A DNA stretch of 64,000 bases, from NCBI GenBank assembly GCA_001661515.1, contig LUVW01000013.1:404973-468972 (forward strand), read 5' to 3'. A program made the position numbers and the translations under genes. The stretch is from Capniomyces stellatus (lineage: Eukaryota > Kickxellomycota > Harpellomycetes > Harpellales > Legeriomycetaceae). The notes beneath the pieces were generated by a model. The model made no database searches. It saw only the letters and a list, made by a program, of their open reading frames with translations, and was not told where the DNA came from. Of this stretch, positions 31,948 through 44,429 are shown piece by piece. Position 1 is the stretch's first letter. The number at the start of each line of letters is the position of its first letter.

Positions 31948-34900
31948 TCACATAGAAATAGTGAGTTGGTGTCCCGAGTGGTATACGGCGCCTGAGGAAG
32001 AGGACAAGTGGATGGGCACATTGAATGGGGGCTGGATATGATGTAAGGAAGCGGGCTGAGACAAAAAGATGTTTGGATCATTTTGGATTTTGATTATGTT
32101 TTTGGCTTGGTTGGAGCATTCATTGTTGGAGTTGAAATCGGTGTAGTCAGAGTGTAATGGGCCCAAGCACATAATAAGGTTTGGGGACTTGTACTCGCAG
32201 TGGACGCTTGGAATTCCATTAAACAGGACGTTCAAGTCAGGAGTAAAGTTCTCGCCGTGTAAAGTGACTGATGGTCTGATTGGCAGGTCGTTTATGTTTA
32301 TGGTTTCGGTAGACAAATTGTTTCCGTTTGAGCTGTTGGCAATTTGGCTGGTGATTAGGTGGAGCTGGGAGTTGGATGGCTGAGGGTGGTCAAGTAGGTC
32401 CAAGTCAACGAACGTAGAGGCCAAGGATAGACCTCTGCTTCGCCTTTCAATGTTGGCTAGATTAGAGTTGGAATTTGAATTTGAATTTGAATTGGAGTTG
32501 GAGTTGGAGTTGGAGTTGGAGTTGGAGTTGGAGTTGGAGTTGGAGTTGGAGTTGGAGTTGGAGTTGGAGTTGGAGTTGGAGTTGGAATTAGAGAAAATAT
32601 TAGATGACTGATTTGGATCAGGCATAGCTACTTGAACACTAAAGACAACTGGAGGTTTGTTTTCTGGGATAGGAGAAAAGTTGATGGTATTTGAGTTTGT
32701 AGCAGAAAAACTGGATGTGGGCTGATGGTAGACTTGCTGAATGCTTGGGACCATTTTCATGTTGATGTTGGCTAGTGGGTTGGTGCTGGAGTTTGGATTT
32801 GAGTTTGAGTTTGAGTTTGAATTTGAGATCATAGGTTGATCTTGGTTGGAGCTGGATAATGGCTGACCAAGCATATCGGATACCATTCCGCCAAAGTTTC
32901 TATTGATCATGTCAATGGCGTTGGGGAAAGGAATGGAATTTTGGGGTTGATTGGTGGTGTTATTGTTGTTATTGTTGTTATTGTTGTTATTGTTGTTATT
33001 GTTGTTATTATTGTGGATGGTTGGAGGCAAGTTCTGAATTGAAGGTGTAATGTTGTTTGATTGGGTGGTTGAAAGAGTCAGGTGGTTGATGAGGTCTCTG
33101 TTTTGGTTTTGGTTGAGCTGGAATCTCTGAGAGTCAGCAAAGGACATGGTTGGCTGGCTAACGGTGACGGTAGCAGGTAAGCTGGAAGTACTTTTGGATT
33201 GGTTGATGTTGTTTGTCGAGTCGGCTTTAGTGGGCTGGGATTTAGAGGACCTAACAGTGGAAGTTTGGGAAAAGCACTCGTTCTGGTTGTTGTAGTTGAA
33301 CCTGTATGTGGCACAGTCAGTTCCTACAATTGTCCAAACAGCAGAGTCGCCTACATCTTCAGACCACTGAATCTGGCTTGCATGGGCGCTCTTTGTGAAT
33401 GGGGAGTGGTTGGCCATGTACATTGAGCTTCCAAGAATATCGGAGCTTGTGTTGGCTCTTCGTCTGTTTCCAAACGAATCAACATTGGCGTTTACACCAA
33501 CAAAGGACTGTGATGTACCTACTCGGCGCTTTTGTCCTCTTGGGTTGTCAAACCCATCAACAAAGTTGGTCTGAATCTCCAACCCATGGCTAGCCAGATT
33601 TCGGCTGGACATGTTGTTTGTTTGGTTGGGAGGGACTGGGAACGGGTTGACAATTGAGCCAAAGGCTTGGTTCTGATTCTGATTCTGATTCTGATTCTGA
33701 TTCTGATTCTGGTTATGATTCAAGTAGTTTGAGTTTGACATTGAATGACTGTGCGAGTGTCCGGAAGTCATGTTGTTTTGTCCAAACGAGGATGAAAAGT
33801 CGGTATTTGAGTGGCTAAAGAACCCACCAGCACTGTAAGGATGTCCAGCGCTGTTGAGGGCTGATGCACTGTTTGCTTTGTTGACCATATCTGTTGGGGT
33901 GGATGATGTTGTTGGTTGAGCAGTGGTTTTTCCATTCAATGATCTTTGAAGCCCAACTACATCACCCATACATGACAAGTAAGTTCCTGGATATCCAGCC
34001 TCATTATGGCCCATATTTCCTGTCATAAATCTACCAGAAATACGACTATCAATACCCATTCCCATTCCCATCCCCATCCCCATCCCCATATTCATGTTCA
34101 TGTTCATGTTCATACTCATATTCATGGCTATACTAGAAGCCGAGGTAGGAGTGGTGGTGGTAGTGGGGGGAATCGAATTGATTCCGTTGCTGTTTCCTCT
34201 CATATATCCCGGGGCAAAATGGTGGGGTTGGTGGAGTTCAAAGGCAACTTTGTGCAGCTGACTTACTGGGTCACCAAGCGCTACATACTGGGAACCGTTA
34301 GTGTAGTATGAGCCGGTTACACTGCTCGCTCGCTCAACCTTTCGAAGAACCATGACTGGGCTGACCATGCCTGTTGATAGACACTGCAGCACTATTGGCT
34401 GGTTGTAGTGGATGGCTATGTGCGACCCGCTTTGTTTCTTTTGGCCTGGTCCAAGTCTAATGTCGTCAGCGCCATCAGTATCAAAGTCATTGGACCCTCC
34501 ATGAGCCGGGCGGCTTTGGCTGGTGTTCGCTGTTGGTGAGATGTCAAAGTTTGGAGGCACCCTTGGACTAAGTGCTACTACTGGAGGTGGTGGATATCCA
34601 GGAACCTTGGCTGTTTGCTCGTCAAAAGCCGTTCCCGTAGCTCCATTTGCAAGTGTGTATGGATCAACTATCCAGATAATAAACAAATCCCAAGCCGAAG
34701 TTCTCGCAACAAAACATGGATTATCTGATCCTGATCCTGATCCTGGTATTTTGTCACCAGCACTTTGGGCTCCAGTTTCCTTATTGCACCAGCTTGGCAC
34801 CAGTCCTCCCGCCACCATTGACTGGTTCACTCCCAAGTACTTGGTTGACACGGTTTGGGATCTGAGTCTGTTGAACAGCGACACCACTGATCCATGGTGA

Positions 34901-37068
34901 ATACACAGGTCCACATTCCTCACGCTTTGCCTCTTTTTCGACGGCTTGCTAATCACCTTTATTGGCTTGCTATAGAATTCGCCCTTCATCTGCTTGTTCT
35001 CCGAGTCCATTAGCTTAATACATACATGCACCTTTTTGTTCTTGTCGTCGCTGTCGTTTATATACAAATTCTTTGCCACGCACCTGCCTGCAAGCCGGTC
35101 AATCCCCCTCTTACCACTGGTGTGCGCTGCCTCGCCTTCGTTTATCCCATTGCTGCCCTTGACGTTGATGCCATCCTCCACGCCTGCACCTTCCAAGTCG
35201 CCCGACTCCACCAGCCACTCCAGCTGTGCAGAGTGTCGCGCGTTGGATGAGTTTAGGTTTGCTACCAACCCACTGCTGTTTCCTGAACTGGAAAAGTTGA
35301 CTGAGCTTGGGTTTCCTTGGTTAAATGTCACGTCTGCAGGAACTCCTCCCGAAACCCCGCCAGTCTCCATTCCCGAAATCCCCACCACCACTTGCGGCAT
35401 TTTGCTCCTCAGCACCTCCAGGTCTTTTACCTTCTCTCCCACTAACGAGTCATTGTTTTGGTAGCTTCTGGTATCGCCAAAGAACAATACTACTGGCGGA
35501 GGACACAGGAATCGTTTCTCTGTTCCATACGACTTTTGCGCCACCTTCGCTGTAAATATCATCATCATTTTGTTTCCTGTGATGTTGTCTACAGTTCCAA
35601 ATCCTGGCCCCAAAGCCAAGTCGTGCTCGTAGTTCAGCGAGTCTGTGCTGTGTGCCCCTGAATTTGTTCGGCTACGCTGCACCACCCCTTCCGTGTACAG
35701 GCTTACGCTGCTATCACTTCTCTTGCCTCCTCCCCCTCCTCCTCCCCCTCCTCCATGCATCTTTTCTCCCAACATTATCTCCACCAGTCCCTTTGGCTGC
35801 TCTTCAACCCCAATCCCAACCCCATAGCCTTCTCCCCAGCTTCCAATACTTAACGATGACCCATGCCGCCGTCTTACTACTCCGCCCATCATTGCTGGCC
35901 CGCTTTGGTGCAATCCTATTGGTCCCGCCATCATATCCGTCTTCTTCTTCCTGCCCTTCATGTCTACCTTCATTCCCACCTTCATTGCTCCTGGCTTAAC
36001 CGTTCTTTTCTTCTCCGAGTCATCCAGCACCAGTCCAATTGGCTCCATCGACTCTGCGTATTTCGCGCCCATTACGCTATTGCACTCTGCCATCTTCATT
36101 ATCTCCTCCCTGTCTAGTAGCTTTGGGAACGCAGAGTACGATACAAACTCCTCCTTTACTCCCAACGCCTCGTTGATACTCCCAACCATCTCGCTTGTTC
36201 CAATGTTTTGGTACCCTTTGTTTTCTGCCTGTCCCGCCAACCTATACCTCAGTTGCCCATCCACCAATGTGTCGTTTTTGCTCATGCTAGCACTGCTCAT
36301 ACCACTGAACTCTATTTGGTCATCCACCAGCCCCTTAAAATCAAACATTCCCTCAATGCTCGGCATCATTTCATACCCCTCCATCCGCGACGATAGAGTG
36401 TATTTAAGCCCCCGCTCTTGCTGTAGCCCTTCCGCCGACCCCAAAAGCTCTGGGAAACTTATTGGCCCACTGCTCACCTCGTTTGTTGTTCCTGTATACT
36501 GCCCAGCCCCATTATTGTTTGTCTGGCCCATCTGCCCAATCTGTCCCATTTGTCCAAATTGCGAGTTGCTAAGAAACTGCGACACGTCCATATCAAAGTT
36601 CTCAAAATCCGCCCCTTCTAATTTTATGTTTGGATCGCCTAGGAAATCCAGCTGTGGCTCGCTTTTCATTCCCTCAAACTCATTGTTCTTGTAGTATTCT
36701 GAATTATTTACAAACTGACTCCACTCTCTTGTATCCATGCCTTTTGTCAACAGTTCTACTCCGTCTTGTGGCTGCAATAATGCCTCTGTTTCTTCGCTTC
36801 TAAACATCATATGCTCCCCCCCTTCCCAACTAAATGGCTGTGTTGATTGCCCACCTGTATTTGTATTCCCTCCGTTTCCTATCATTTCTACAGATACCTG
36901 GTTTGTATCTGATATCGTTATCCTACGCTTTCTTGCTCTTCCTGCCTCTACCCCCTGCTCATTTCCCACTTCTATCCCCCAGTCGTTTATAAACACATTA
37001 CCATTATCAACTCTACTTCCCTCTGATACCCCCCTACTAATTTCATCCATGTAGTTTATAATGTTCAT
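31948..37068 (-). CDS. CSL (CBF1/Su(H)/LAG-1) family transcription factor, 1706 aa
   Basis: Uninterrupted 1706-aa frame. CSL proteins bind GTG(G/A)GAA-type sites; in fungi they act without Notch (fission yeast Cbf11/Cbf12). The N-terminal RHR part has [20 protein letters not shown] (about residue 505). The [14 protein letters not shown] block, [19 protein letters not shown] and [18 protein letters not shown] (to about 750) follow. The beta-trefoil part has [18 protein letters not shown] (about 790), [20 protein letters not shown] (about 885) and [14 protein letters not shown] (about 930). After a 300-aa disordered insert come [17 protein letters not shown] (about 1250) and the C-terminal IPT-like [19 protein letters not shown] (about 1600). 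Large inserts include Gly10, Met-Asn/Met-Gly, Asn-Gln, Asn19 and Ser-Asn repeats, and the first 500 aa are Gly/Met/Glu-rich. The DNA-contact motifs are intact, so sequence-specific binding is expected. Confidence 0.95.
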   Translation of the reverse strand: MNIINYMDEISRGVSEGSRVDNGNVFINDWGIEVGNEQGVEAGRARKRRITISDTNQVSVEMIGNGGNTNTGGQSTQPFSWEGGEHMMFRSEETEALLQPQDGVELLTKGMDTREWSQFVNNSEYYKNNEFEGMKSEPQLDFLGDPNIKLEGADFENFDMDVSQFLSNSQFGQMGQIGQMGQTNNNGAGQYTGTTNEVSSGPISFPELLGSAEGLQQERGLKYTLSSRMEGYEMMPSIEGMFDFKGLVDDQIEFSGMSSASMSKNDTLVDGQLRYRLAGQAENKGYQNIGTSEMVGSINEALGVKEEFVSYSAFPKLLDREEIMKMAECNSVMGAKYAESMEPIGLVLDDSEKKRTVKPGAMKVGMKVDMKGRKKKTDMMAGPIGLHQSGPAMMGGVVRRRHGSSLSIGSWGEGYGVGIGVEEQPKGLVEIMLGEKMHGGGGGGGGGGKRSDSSVSLYTEGVVQRSRTNSGAHSTDSLNYEHDLALGPGFGTVDNITGNKMMMIFTAKVAQKSYGTEKRFLCPPPVVLFFGDTRSYQNNDSLVGEKVKDLEVLRSKMPQVVVGISGMETGGVSGGVPADVTFNQGNPSSVNFSSSGNSSGLVANLNSSNARHSAQLEWLVESGDLEGAGVEDGINVKGSNGINEGEAAHTSGKRGIDRLAGRCVAKNLYINDSDDKNKKVHVCIKLMDSENKQMKGEFYSKPIKVISKPSKKRQSVRNVDLCIHHGSVVSLFNRLRSQTVSTKYLGVNQSMVAGGLVPSWCNKETGAQSAGDKIPGSGSGSDNPCFVARTSAWDLFIIWIVDPYTLANGATGTAFDEQTAKVPGYPPPPVVALSPRVPPNFDISPTANTSQSRPAHGGSNDFDTDGADDIRLGPGQKKQSGSHIAIHYNQPIVLQCLSTGMVSPVMVLRKVERASSVTGSYYTNGSQYVALGDPVSQLHKVAFELHQPHHFAPGYMRGNSNGINSIPPTTTTTPTSASSIAMNMSMNMNMNMNMGMGMGMGMGMGIDSRISGRFMTGNMGHNEAGYPGTYLSCMGDVVGLQRSLNGKTTAQPTTSSTPTDMVNKANSASALNSAGHPYSAGGFFSHSNTDFSSSFGQNNMTSGHSHSHSMSNSNYLNHNQNQNQNQNQNQNQNQAFGSIVNPFPVPPNQTNNMSSRNLASHGLEIQTNFVDGFDNPRGQKRRVGTSQSFVGVNANVDSFGNRRRANTSSDILGSSMYMANHSPFTKSAHASQIQWSEDVGDSAVWTIVGTDCATYRFNYNNQNECFSQTSTVRSSKSQPTKADSTNNINQSKSTSSLPATVTVSQPTMSFADSQRFQLNQNQNRDLINHLTLSTTQSNNITPSIQNLPPTIHNNNNNNNNNNNNNNNNNNTTNQPQNSIPFPNAIDMINRNFGGMVSDMLGQPLSSSNQDQPMISNSNSNSNSNPNSSTNPLANINMKMVPSIQQVYHQPTSSFSATNSNTINFSPIPENKPPVVFSVQVAMPDPNQSSNIFSNSNSNSNSNSNSNSNSNSNSNSNSNSNSNSNSNSNSNSNSNSNLANIERRSRGLSLASTFVDLDLLDHPQPSNSQLHLITSQIANSSNGNNLSTETININDLPIRPSVTLHGENFTPDLNVLFNGIPSVHCEYKSPNLIMCLGPLHSDYTDFNSNNECSNQAKNIIKIQNDPNIFLSQPASLHHIQPPFNVPIHLSSSSGAVYHSGHQLTISM
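32475..32590. repeat. 6-bp repeat array coding (Ser-Asn)n in the CSL gene
   Basis: About 18-19 copies of GTTGGA (first few GAATTT/GAATTG variants) encode alternating Ser-Asn near residues 1493-1531 of the CSL factor. The near-identity of the copies at DNA level points to recent slippage expansion. Confidence 0.95.
32958..33012. repeat. TTATTGTTG repeat coding poly-Asn in the CSL gene
   Basis: Alternating TTG and TTA triplets encode a run of about 19 Asn near residue 1360. Confidence 0.9.
33672..33714. repeat. GATTCT repeat coding (Asn-Gln)n in the CSL gene
   Basis: Seven copies of the hexamer TTCTGA encode alternating Asn-Gln near residues 1119-1132. Confidence 0.9.
34052..34125. repeat. 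6-bp repeats coding Met-Gly and Met-Asn runs in the CSL gene
   Basis: CCCATC/CCCATT copies followed by TTCATG copies encode (Met-Gly) and (Met-Asn) alternation near residues 983-1006. Confidence 0.9.
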
Positions 37069-40000
37069 TGTCTTTATCTCGTCCTTTGACCTTCTTTTCT
37101 CTTTTTTTTCTCTTCTCTGGTTACAGTTTAAGCTTGGTTTTCTTTGTGATCCTTCGACTCAAATTATCGGTATATTGTGACCATATAATCTTCTCGCTGT
37201 CCCCCTTTGTTATTCTCTTCTTGGCTACCCCTTATTTTCGGTCTTGTTGTCTAATTCTATTCGACGTGTCCTTGTTTTTTATTCTCTCCCTCTATCTTCC
37301 TTTTTCACTTGTAATCTTTTCAATCTTCAATTCTCAAGTCTAAATTTATTCATATGCGAGGTAATTTTGGTCAAAACAATGAATTCCAGCTTCTTCTTTT
37401 ATTTTATCTTTTCCCTTTGTGCTTTTTTTTTGTTGGCTCTTATTCGTCCTTGTGAATACGTTTTTGTTAACTTTTCTTCTTCTTTGCTCTATCCTTACTC
37501 TTCTTTATTTTTCCTTTCCCTGTAAACGCAGTGTTGTATTGTTTTCTAAAGACACAGTTTTAGCATATACATTGTTATGTCAGTACAGCTCTACAGCAAC
37601 CGTGGTGTATAACCTGTGTATTCATATTAACTACCCCAACCCCTAAATGCTCAGTATATATTTACATTTATATGTACACAGCAATTTAACGTGTGTTATA
37701 GATGAATTATTTATAGCAATGGCTGCTGTGGTTATATCTATAGGTTCGTCTATATAGTGTGGTCCTAGCTTGCTTATACCACCAGGAGGGTTGCTTATAC
37801 TTACTAACCTTTTACCCTATGAGTAGTTTACTTATCCGTCTATATGCTGTCTACAAAAGTTTATACTTTACCAACACTTTCTTTATCCGTGTATATGGGG
37901 GGTTTTTTGTTGTTGGCTATATATACAATAATATGGGCTTCTACCTCCTAGCACTTGGACTATATAAAAAAAAACAAAAATAAAACAAAAAAATGTAAAC
38001 AAAAAATATAAACAACGAACAAGGCGCCTTTATATCCTATTTATCACTTTGCCCTTTTCTTCAAAAAATCAAAAAAAAACAAAAACAAAAAAAAGCAAAA
38101 CGTGTGAACTGTAGTTAAAATCAATAAAAAAAACTACCGTTGTTATACATATTAGGAATAAAAAGTACAGTGTGTAGAACAAAACTACCACAACTATTTC
38201 TTATTGTTTCGAGTCGTATTGTATTGTATTATTGTATTGTTTTGTTTTTTATTTTTATTATTGCTTATTTATTAGTTTATTTACAAGCCTAATTATATTG
38301 CCTCCCAAGTTACTCTTGCATTCATAGTTACAGAATGCTTTATTAACGTTCCTCTTATTTTTCAATTTAATTGACAGCTTTGCCAAATGTTGTTTACAAC
38401 AGTATGTCGCTATACCTTTACTAATTTCAGTCTTTTTCCAGCTGTTTTAATTTGCTAATCGATACTTTAGAATAACATAACCCATTATTAACTTCATTAT
38501 TAGATTATTAATCATCCATTAGTTAATTTTTTTTACCCACTGTTAAACATCTATTACAAACACTGACTTTCTTTGAAAAACATTAGCTGTCTAAATCTAT
38601 CTATCGCTAAATCCTCTTCATTACAAATGTTTAATGGCTTGGTTATATAGCAAAGTCTTAGCAATCTTTAAATTGTTTAAATTTTTTTTTTTTTTAGTCC
38701 TGCATTTTTTTTCTACTTTCTTACTAACCATCATCAACTCACCATTCGAGATTTAAACACTCAACCCCGATACTTTTTATTTCTGCCTCTTCTCTATAGA
38801 ATCTTCTATATTTCCTTAATAAAGAAAAATAAAAATAAAATAAGAAAACTCTGGGTGCCACCCAACAGCTACACGCTACTCCCCCCTTAGGTCATTTTTA
38901 TTCTATAATTCGATTTGGCAGAGTTTGAAGTCTTGTATACCTTTTTTTTTTTAAACAAATTTCTTTTAAATATGGTATTCCTATCAATATAGCAGTATTT
39001 GGGTTGCTTTAATTAAATTTAACCAACTTGTATTCAAAACATCCCTTGTTCATTAGCCAGAAGCTTCATCTTTTCTTCAAATGAATGAGCTTATTGTAGT
39101 AGGTTTCTCAATCCAACTTATTCTTTTGTGTGCCATTTGCTCACTTTTTTTTTGATTTTGTAAGATTAAGGCTACACGAAATTGTTGGAATTTAATTTAT
39201 AGTTGTTTGTATTCAAAGTGCTACTCGGTTTCTAGCGAATTACCGCCACCTTTTTTTTTTTAAAAAAAAAAAAAAAATCAAACGGAATGGAAAAAAAAAA
39301 TGATTAAATTGCCAAAAGGCTTCCCACCTTTTCCGACAAACAATCCAGTTCTAATCAAACTACAACAAAGCTAAGTTCAATTTAGAGCTGGATTGTTGGT
39401 TAGAGAAACTTTAAAAATAAGTTATCTCATCTACCTTCCAATAGCTTCAACAAATAGGCTTATTTGTTTACCTTTGTTTAGTTTAGCTTTGTTTATTTAA
39501 ATTTAACTTTGTTTAGCTTTGATTCAAGTCGACTCTGTTTACTATATTGTTTCCAAACCAATTGCTGCTTATTACAACAATAGCAACTGCAACGTAGCAA
39601 TCGTTTCTTTTAGAACTGACACGGCTGTTTACCCAATACAATCACCAAGGTGCCGTCTTGCTTAATTAAACACTGAACGCTTTTTGTTCTCTTTGAATTT
39701 CAGTTTAGATTGTAGCATAGCATAATAGGGCTGCTCTTAACCTTCACTTTAATTCTTTAAGCGTCCCTATTACACAAATTGGCTAAGCTTTAGCTGTTAC
39801 CGTATTGCAAAAAAAATCAAATTGGTTGGCCATACCAACTTCCATTTCACAATCAACCCTGCAATAGTTTCCAGGATTGAAGTATATAGTCATGTTCCAA
39901 TTTATTTATCTTCAATCTTATAGCATGGTGTATTGTGTGCATTGGTATATTATCAAATGGTGTTTTCTTGTTTTTTAAATCTCGGCAGTTGGATTTTCCA

Positions 40001-41995
40001 ATCTTCTTTACAGAGTAAAAATAGATCTCAGTAATTAAATTGGCTTTAATTATGCCCAAATATTAAATGCAATCCTTTTGTTCAATTGTTGGTTTTATTG
40101 GTCCGCACCGCTCTAACTAATACGTTCTACAACTTATACAAATAATACCGCTTCGCAAACTCTGGCCCGCTTACTCGAAAAAGGTAATCTTTCTTCACTT
40201 AGCTTGAGCTTAAAAATAGTGGTGATTAACAATTGGTCCACCTAATTTATTTGAACCCTCAACTATCTCATTACAAATTGTTGAAAGCATGGCTATATAA
40301 ATCACATGGCCCTTTTCTTAATTCTAAAAAAAGAAAGGATTAAAGCCATTGCAAGAATCAACAGCTTGTACCAAAATTACTCTTGAACGTTTGTCTTTAT
40401 GTAATTTAAGGCTGCTATAAAAGTCTAAACGCCAACAACACTCTCATAAACAACGAATACGGTGATAATAAATGCTACACGCGCCGAAATATACTAGTGC
40501 GTGTCGCAGTGCCTATGTCTTACTAACTCTCTGTCAGGCTTACCTTTGTGTCGACTATCGCGTATCCTCAAACGTACACCCAAATCCTGAAATAGTATGC
40601 TTAATTGTATCGGCTTTTTATCATATATAATGTATCTATTGGCACTGAACTCGTGTTAAAGTTAAAATTCGGTGTAAAGTGCAAAGTGTGATAAACGTAA
40701 TGCCACAAGCTGAATTTGGCGCTATACCCTTGTCCTGTTACATTATATACGCGGGGTTGTTAATTCAAAGTGTACAACATACACTACCAACTTTGCTTTA
40801 TTGTTCACACCTTCAAACTGACAATTTAATAGCCAAACACTGGGTTGTATTTATTTTGGGTCAAGGTCTTAATACATACAAATGGCCACTACTGATGGCG
40901 TAAGAATACGGCACTAGTCAAAGCAGTGATATTTTTAATTATTAAAAATCCATAAAAAGTACGTCAGAATATATTAAATATGACTACAAGTGAATTATTA
41001 TCAGTCATCCCCCCCCCATCCATTTCACGTATAGTATTGGTTGTTAACAATATAAAAAACTTACGCCAAAACTCAATATTACAAGCAGACTACTTTGTAT
41101 ATCTGCCAAACTATATAGGTATATACCAGATGTTTGACGTTAGTCATCTTTGTGTAGTAGAAGCTGGAGTATTAAAAGTGTTGACAACAGTGTTAGTTGG
41201 GACACTGGTGATTATGACATTGGGAAAAGAGTTGGTAATGTTGCGTTCAACGGTATCGCTAATGTTTCCATAATTACAATCAGTAACAGTACCGGTAATC
41301 AAGATTGGGAGTACTTTTGAGAATCAAATTTGGTAATGTTTAGAGTAGCGTGGGCAATAAATTTAGTAATGCAAAACTGGTATTGGCGGTACAAGTCCAA
41401 GGGGCACCACCAACACCAATAAGTCGACTAATGTTATTGTACACCCTCGCACCTTTTACCCTTTATTTTTTACCTAACTCTGATTAATTAATTCGTCATT
41501 ATTTATTATGTCTTCTTGTGCTATAGCGTGTATTACCAACACATTTGTATTGCCAAAATATTTCACAATATTTCTGTTTTATTGTTCTGAAACTATATAA
41601 TCGTACTGTATATTGGTTTATACCCTACTATTCAATAACACCAAACATCAAGCCCGTTGTTCTAGTAATTATACCTATGTTTTCGGATATATAAAGCACA
41701 ATAAACAGCACGGATTCGCTACATGTACTCTACCTAGGGCCTCGCCTCCAGTATGCAGTAGGCGGGAATTCCCGATAATTGAAGCCAAAAATAGCCAATA
41801 TATAAAAATTGGCCCCATGTTAAACAAAGAGTGGCGTATAGCATTCTAGAGGATTTGTAGTCCAGACCAACTGTCAAATGGAAGAATATAACTTTCTTTA
41901 ATAGACCACCGTAATAATAGCAAAGCAAGCTGTTTACATAGTCAAAAGTCTAATACTTTGCGTAATTTAAATTATTGCCAATGTTTTCCGTTCGA

Positions 41996-42105
41996 AAATA
42001 TCATCCAAAGATATCATCCAAAAACATCATCCAAAAGTATCATCCAGAGATATCATCCAAAAGTATCAAGAAATATCATCCAAAAGTATCATCAAGAAAC
42101 TTCAT
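41996..42105. repeat. Irregular ~13-bp tandem repeat ATCATCCAAAAGT
   Basis: About eight imperfect units of the type ATCATCCAAAAGT/ATCATCCAAAGAT in non-coding DNA. In one forward frame they read as KYHPKISSK-like repeats, but no gene context supports translation. Confidence 0.8.
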
Positions 42106-43546
42106 TAAAAATTCAACAATAATAAAAAGCACTTATTCAAAAGCAGTATTATTTAGATTGTTAATCAGAATAATTGCCATTTTCAGAACACACAGTAATT
42201 AAAAAAACAAAAGTGTGGTCATATCTATCTTATTAATCTCTGATAGTTAGAGTTGACACGGTGGTATGTCCAAGTACACGTAAGTCCAGCCTTTTTGCGT
42301 CGTTTTTTTTTAATTTTTTTTGCGATATTTAAGTTAAATCCTGTATTTTTTAGAGCAATTGTTTTGGGGGTTTCTAAATTCCGTAAATTCTTGAAGACTT
42401 AGATTATTCATTTTGATAATACACCCCAGTTGTCATTGGGCGTTTTAATTTAGGGTCTAAATAGGCTCTGTGTCTAAAAGTCGCTTATTGCCTAATATAA
42501 AAAAAAGAATATTATTATTATTATTGTTTTTTTTTATTATTGAAATGATGTTGTTACTTTCTATTAAAGAAAAAAATTATCAACGAGATTATTTTTTAAT
42601 CGGGATATATTTTATTGCGGGAAGCAAGTGATGTCGGTTGTGAGTGAATGAGATCATCACATACTAAAACAGCTGAATAAGCATATCGCCAAATATCAAT
42701 TGCTGATGTTGTTTTCCCGATAAGCAGAAAGCTAATTTGGATAATTGTAAGCATGTGGTTGTAAAGACTTTTTGCCAGACCTGGAAACTGAATTTAGGCG
42801 AGTGAATACGCCAAATAATATCATTTTTACATGCAAATCCTGACTGTTTAATGAGACCCGGGTTATATAAAGACAACAAAATACATTACTCTGTCAGCAT
42901 ATATCAGGTGTTTGGTCTTTGTCCAGACTCATGTGTATAGCTATATGCATCAAAATTTCAAGCAAAAACAAACACACATTTCAAATTATGAAGCTTCGGG
43001 ACGCAGGTCGTAGCTAATAAAGCTTGTTGACGTCATACAATGTCGACATCAGCATCTGATTCAAAAGGTATAATATGAAGAAAAAGAAAAACCAAAAAAA
43101 GGAAGCGTGTATGTAATTTACAACATATAAGTGATTTATATACGCACATCTACAGTATCTGGGGAAAACTATAATGACATTTAAAACTGTTTTGTGTAAA
43201 TCTACAAGTTATTCAACCACCCGCTTACTCATGCTCGAACATAATGCATGTATTAATGGTAGGTCATGTAATGACTTGGGCAAAAGTCCTTGAACGTATA
43301 CTAGTTCTCCCGTGTTTTTTTTTTTTTTACAAAAGCTCAGTGAGGTCTATAGGATGTCATTGGTTACATATATTTGAACTACCAATGCAGCCGAACACAG
43401 TACTACTAAAACGGTAATGATCTATTAGCCATCGACAATTTTATATCATTTAAAACCAAAGGTCTTATACTCAGATCTGCAATGCTTTTCGACGTGGAAA
43501 TTTGATTGACCACACCAAAAACCAATTCCGAAATGATCAATGATCA

Positions 43547-43605
43547 ATACTAAATACTAAATACTAAATACTAAATACTAAATACTAAATACTAAATACT
43601 AAATT
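43547..43605. repeat. 7-bp tandem repeat TACTAAA
   Basis: Eight nearly perfect copies of TACTAAA in intergenic DNA. Confidence 0.95.
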
Positions 43606-44384
43606 TGGTTGCTTGTTCCACCAATTTAATCAAACTCTTGACTAGCTAATGTTTCTTGTCAACCACTATGGTATGCGTATACTAGTCAAGGAATCAGCAT
43701 CACAAATATATCACCAATATCTGTTGCTCACCTATATACTTGGTACGGCCTTTTATTCGCATTAGCAAATTATTGAATAATGCTCAATGATCCAAACCCA
43801 AGTCGCATATAGCTAGCCCACTCGCTTCACTCAAAGCTCAAACGTGCAATATTAATAACGTAAGTTTCTAATATGTTGGCTAGTGTGAATTTAACCCATA
43901 TATATATAGCTAGTTGCCATATCTACTAATATTAGTGTTGGTGTTAATGGTAACAGTAACAGCAACAGTAATGCTAGTCCTGTCTTTTTATAAATCAGCA
44001 ACTTGAAGAACAGTCCGAGACATGGTTTGGTCTTTAAGAAATTGCATTGTATATAATGGTTATGGTTTACTTTCTTAGTTGGCTAAATCTGTATTTTATT
44101 TAAAGCTGCCCAGTGTACTGCTTTAAACTGTTCACTTTTTTTGGCCAAGCAGACATTTACAGCGTTGTTGTCAGGCCTGGATAGCTTAAAAGCGCCTTTG
44201 TGTTTATACCTTCTGTTATAACATATAGTAACGGTACATTTACACATCAAGTTTAGCGTTTGGTTGTTTTGGTGTTTTTTCATTTTTTTCTTCTTTCTAT
44301 TGAAACATTGTACTTGTATTTACAGAGTTCAGTGTTTTTGATAGTCATGATCGGGCACCATTTGTCAATTTTAAACTGCCACAT

Positions 44385-44429
44385 CACGTCATGGTGTGAT
44401 GCGTCATGATATAGCGTATAATGACGCAT
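44385..44429. promoter_or_regulatory. Cluster of CRE-like TGACG motifs with an inverted repeat
   Basis: CACGTCATG, ATGCGTCAT (44399-44407) and ATGACGCAT (44421-44429) occur within 45 bp; the last two form a 9-bp inverted repeat with a 13-bp spacer. TGACG(T/C) is the half site of ATF/CREB-type bZIP proteins. The nearest gene is 1.2 kb downstream, so a role is uncertain. Confidence 0.2.

Noticed and set aside
35960..36694. Long plus-strand ORF (244 codons) opposite the CSL gene
   Set aside because: It lies entirely antisense to the uninterrupted CSL coding frame, is Ser/Pro-rich as expected from complementing Gly/Glu/Asn codons, and has no domain.
40980..41273. 97-codon plus-strand ORF in the gene-poor block
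   Set aside because: It has an ATG but no recognisable domain. An adjacent frame looks like Asn/Ser/Gly low complexity, so a decayed gene is possible, but neither reading can be supported.
41975..42202. KYHPK-repeat ORF
   Set aside because: It is a direct reading of the imperfect tandem repeat in non-coding DNA, with no signal peptide or flanking coding sequence.
43547..43605. CRISPR-like or telomere-like repeat
   Set aside because: TACTAAA is a simple 7-bp tandem repeat without spacers; it does not match known telomere units and lies inside the contig.
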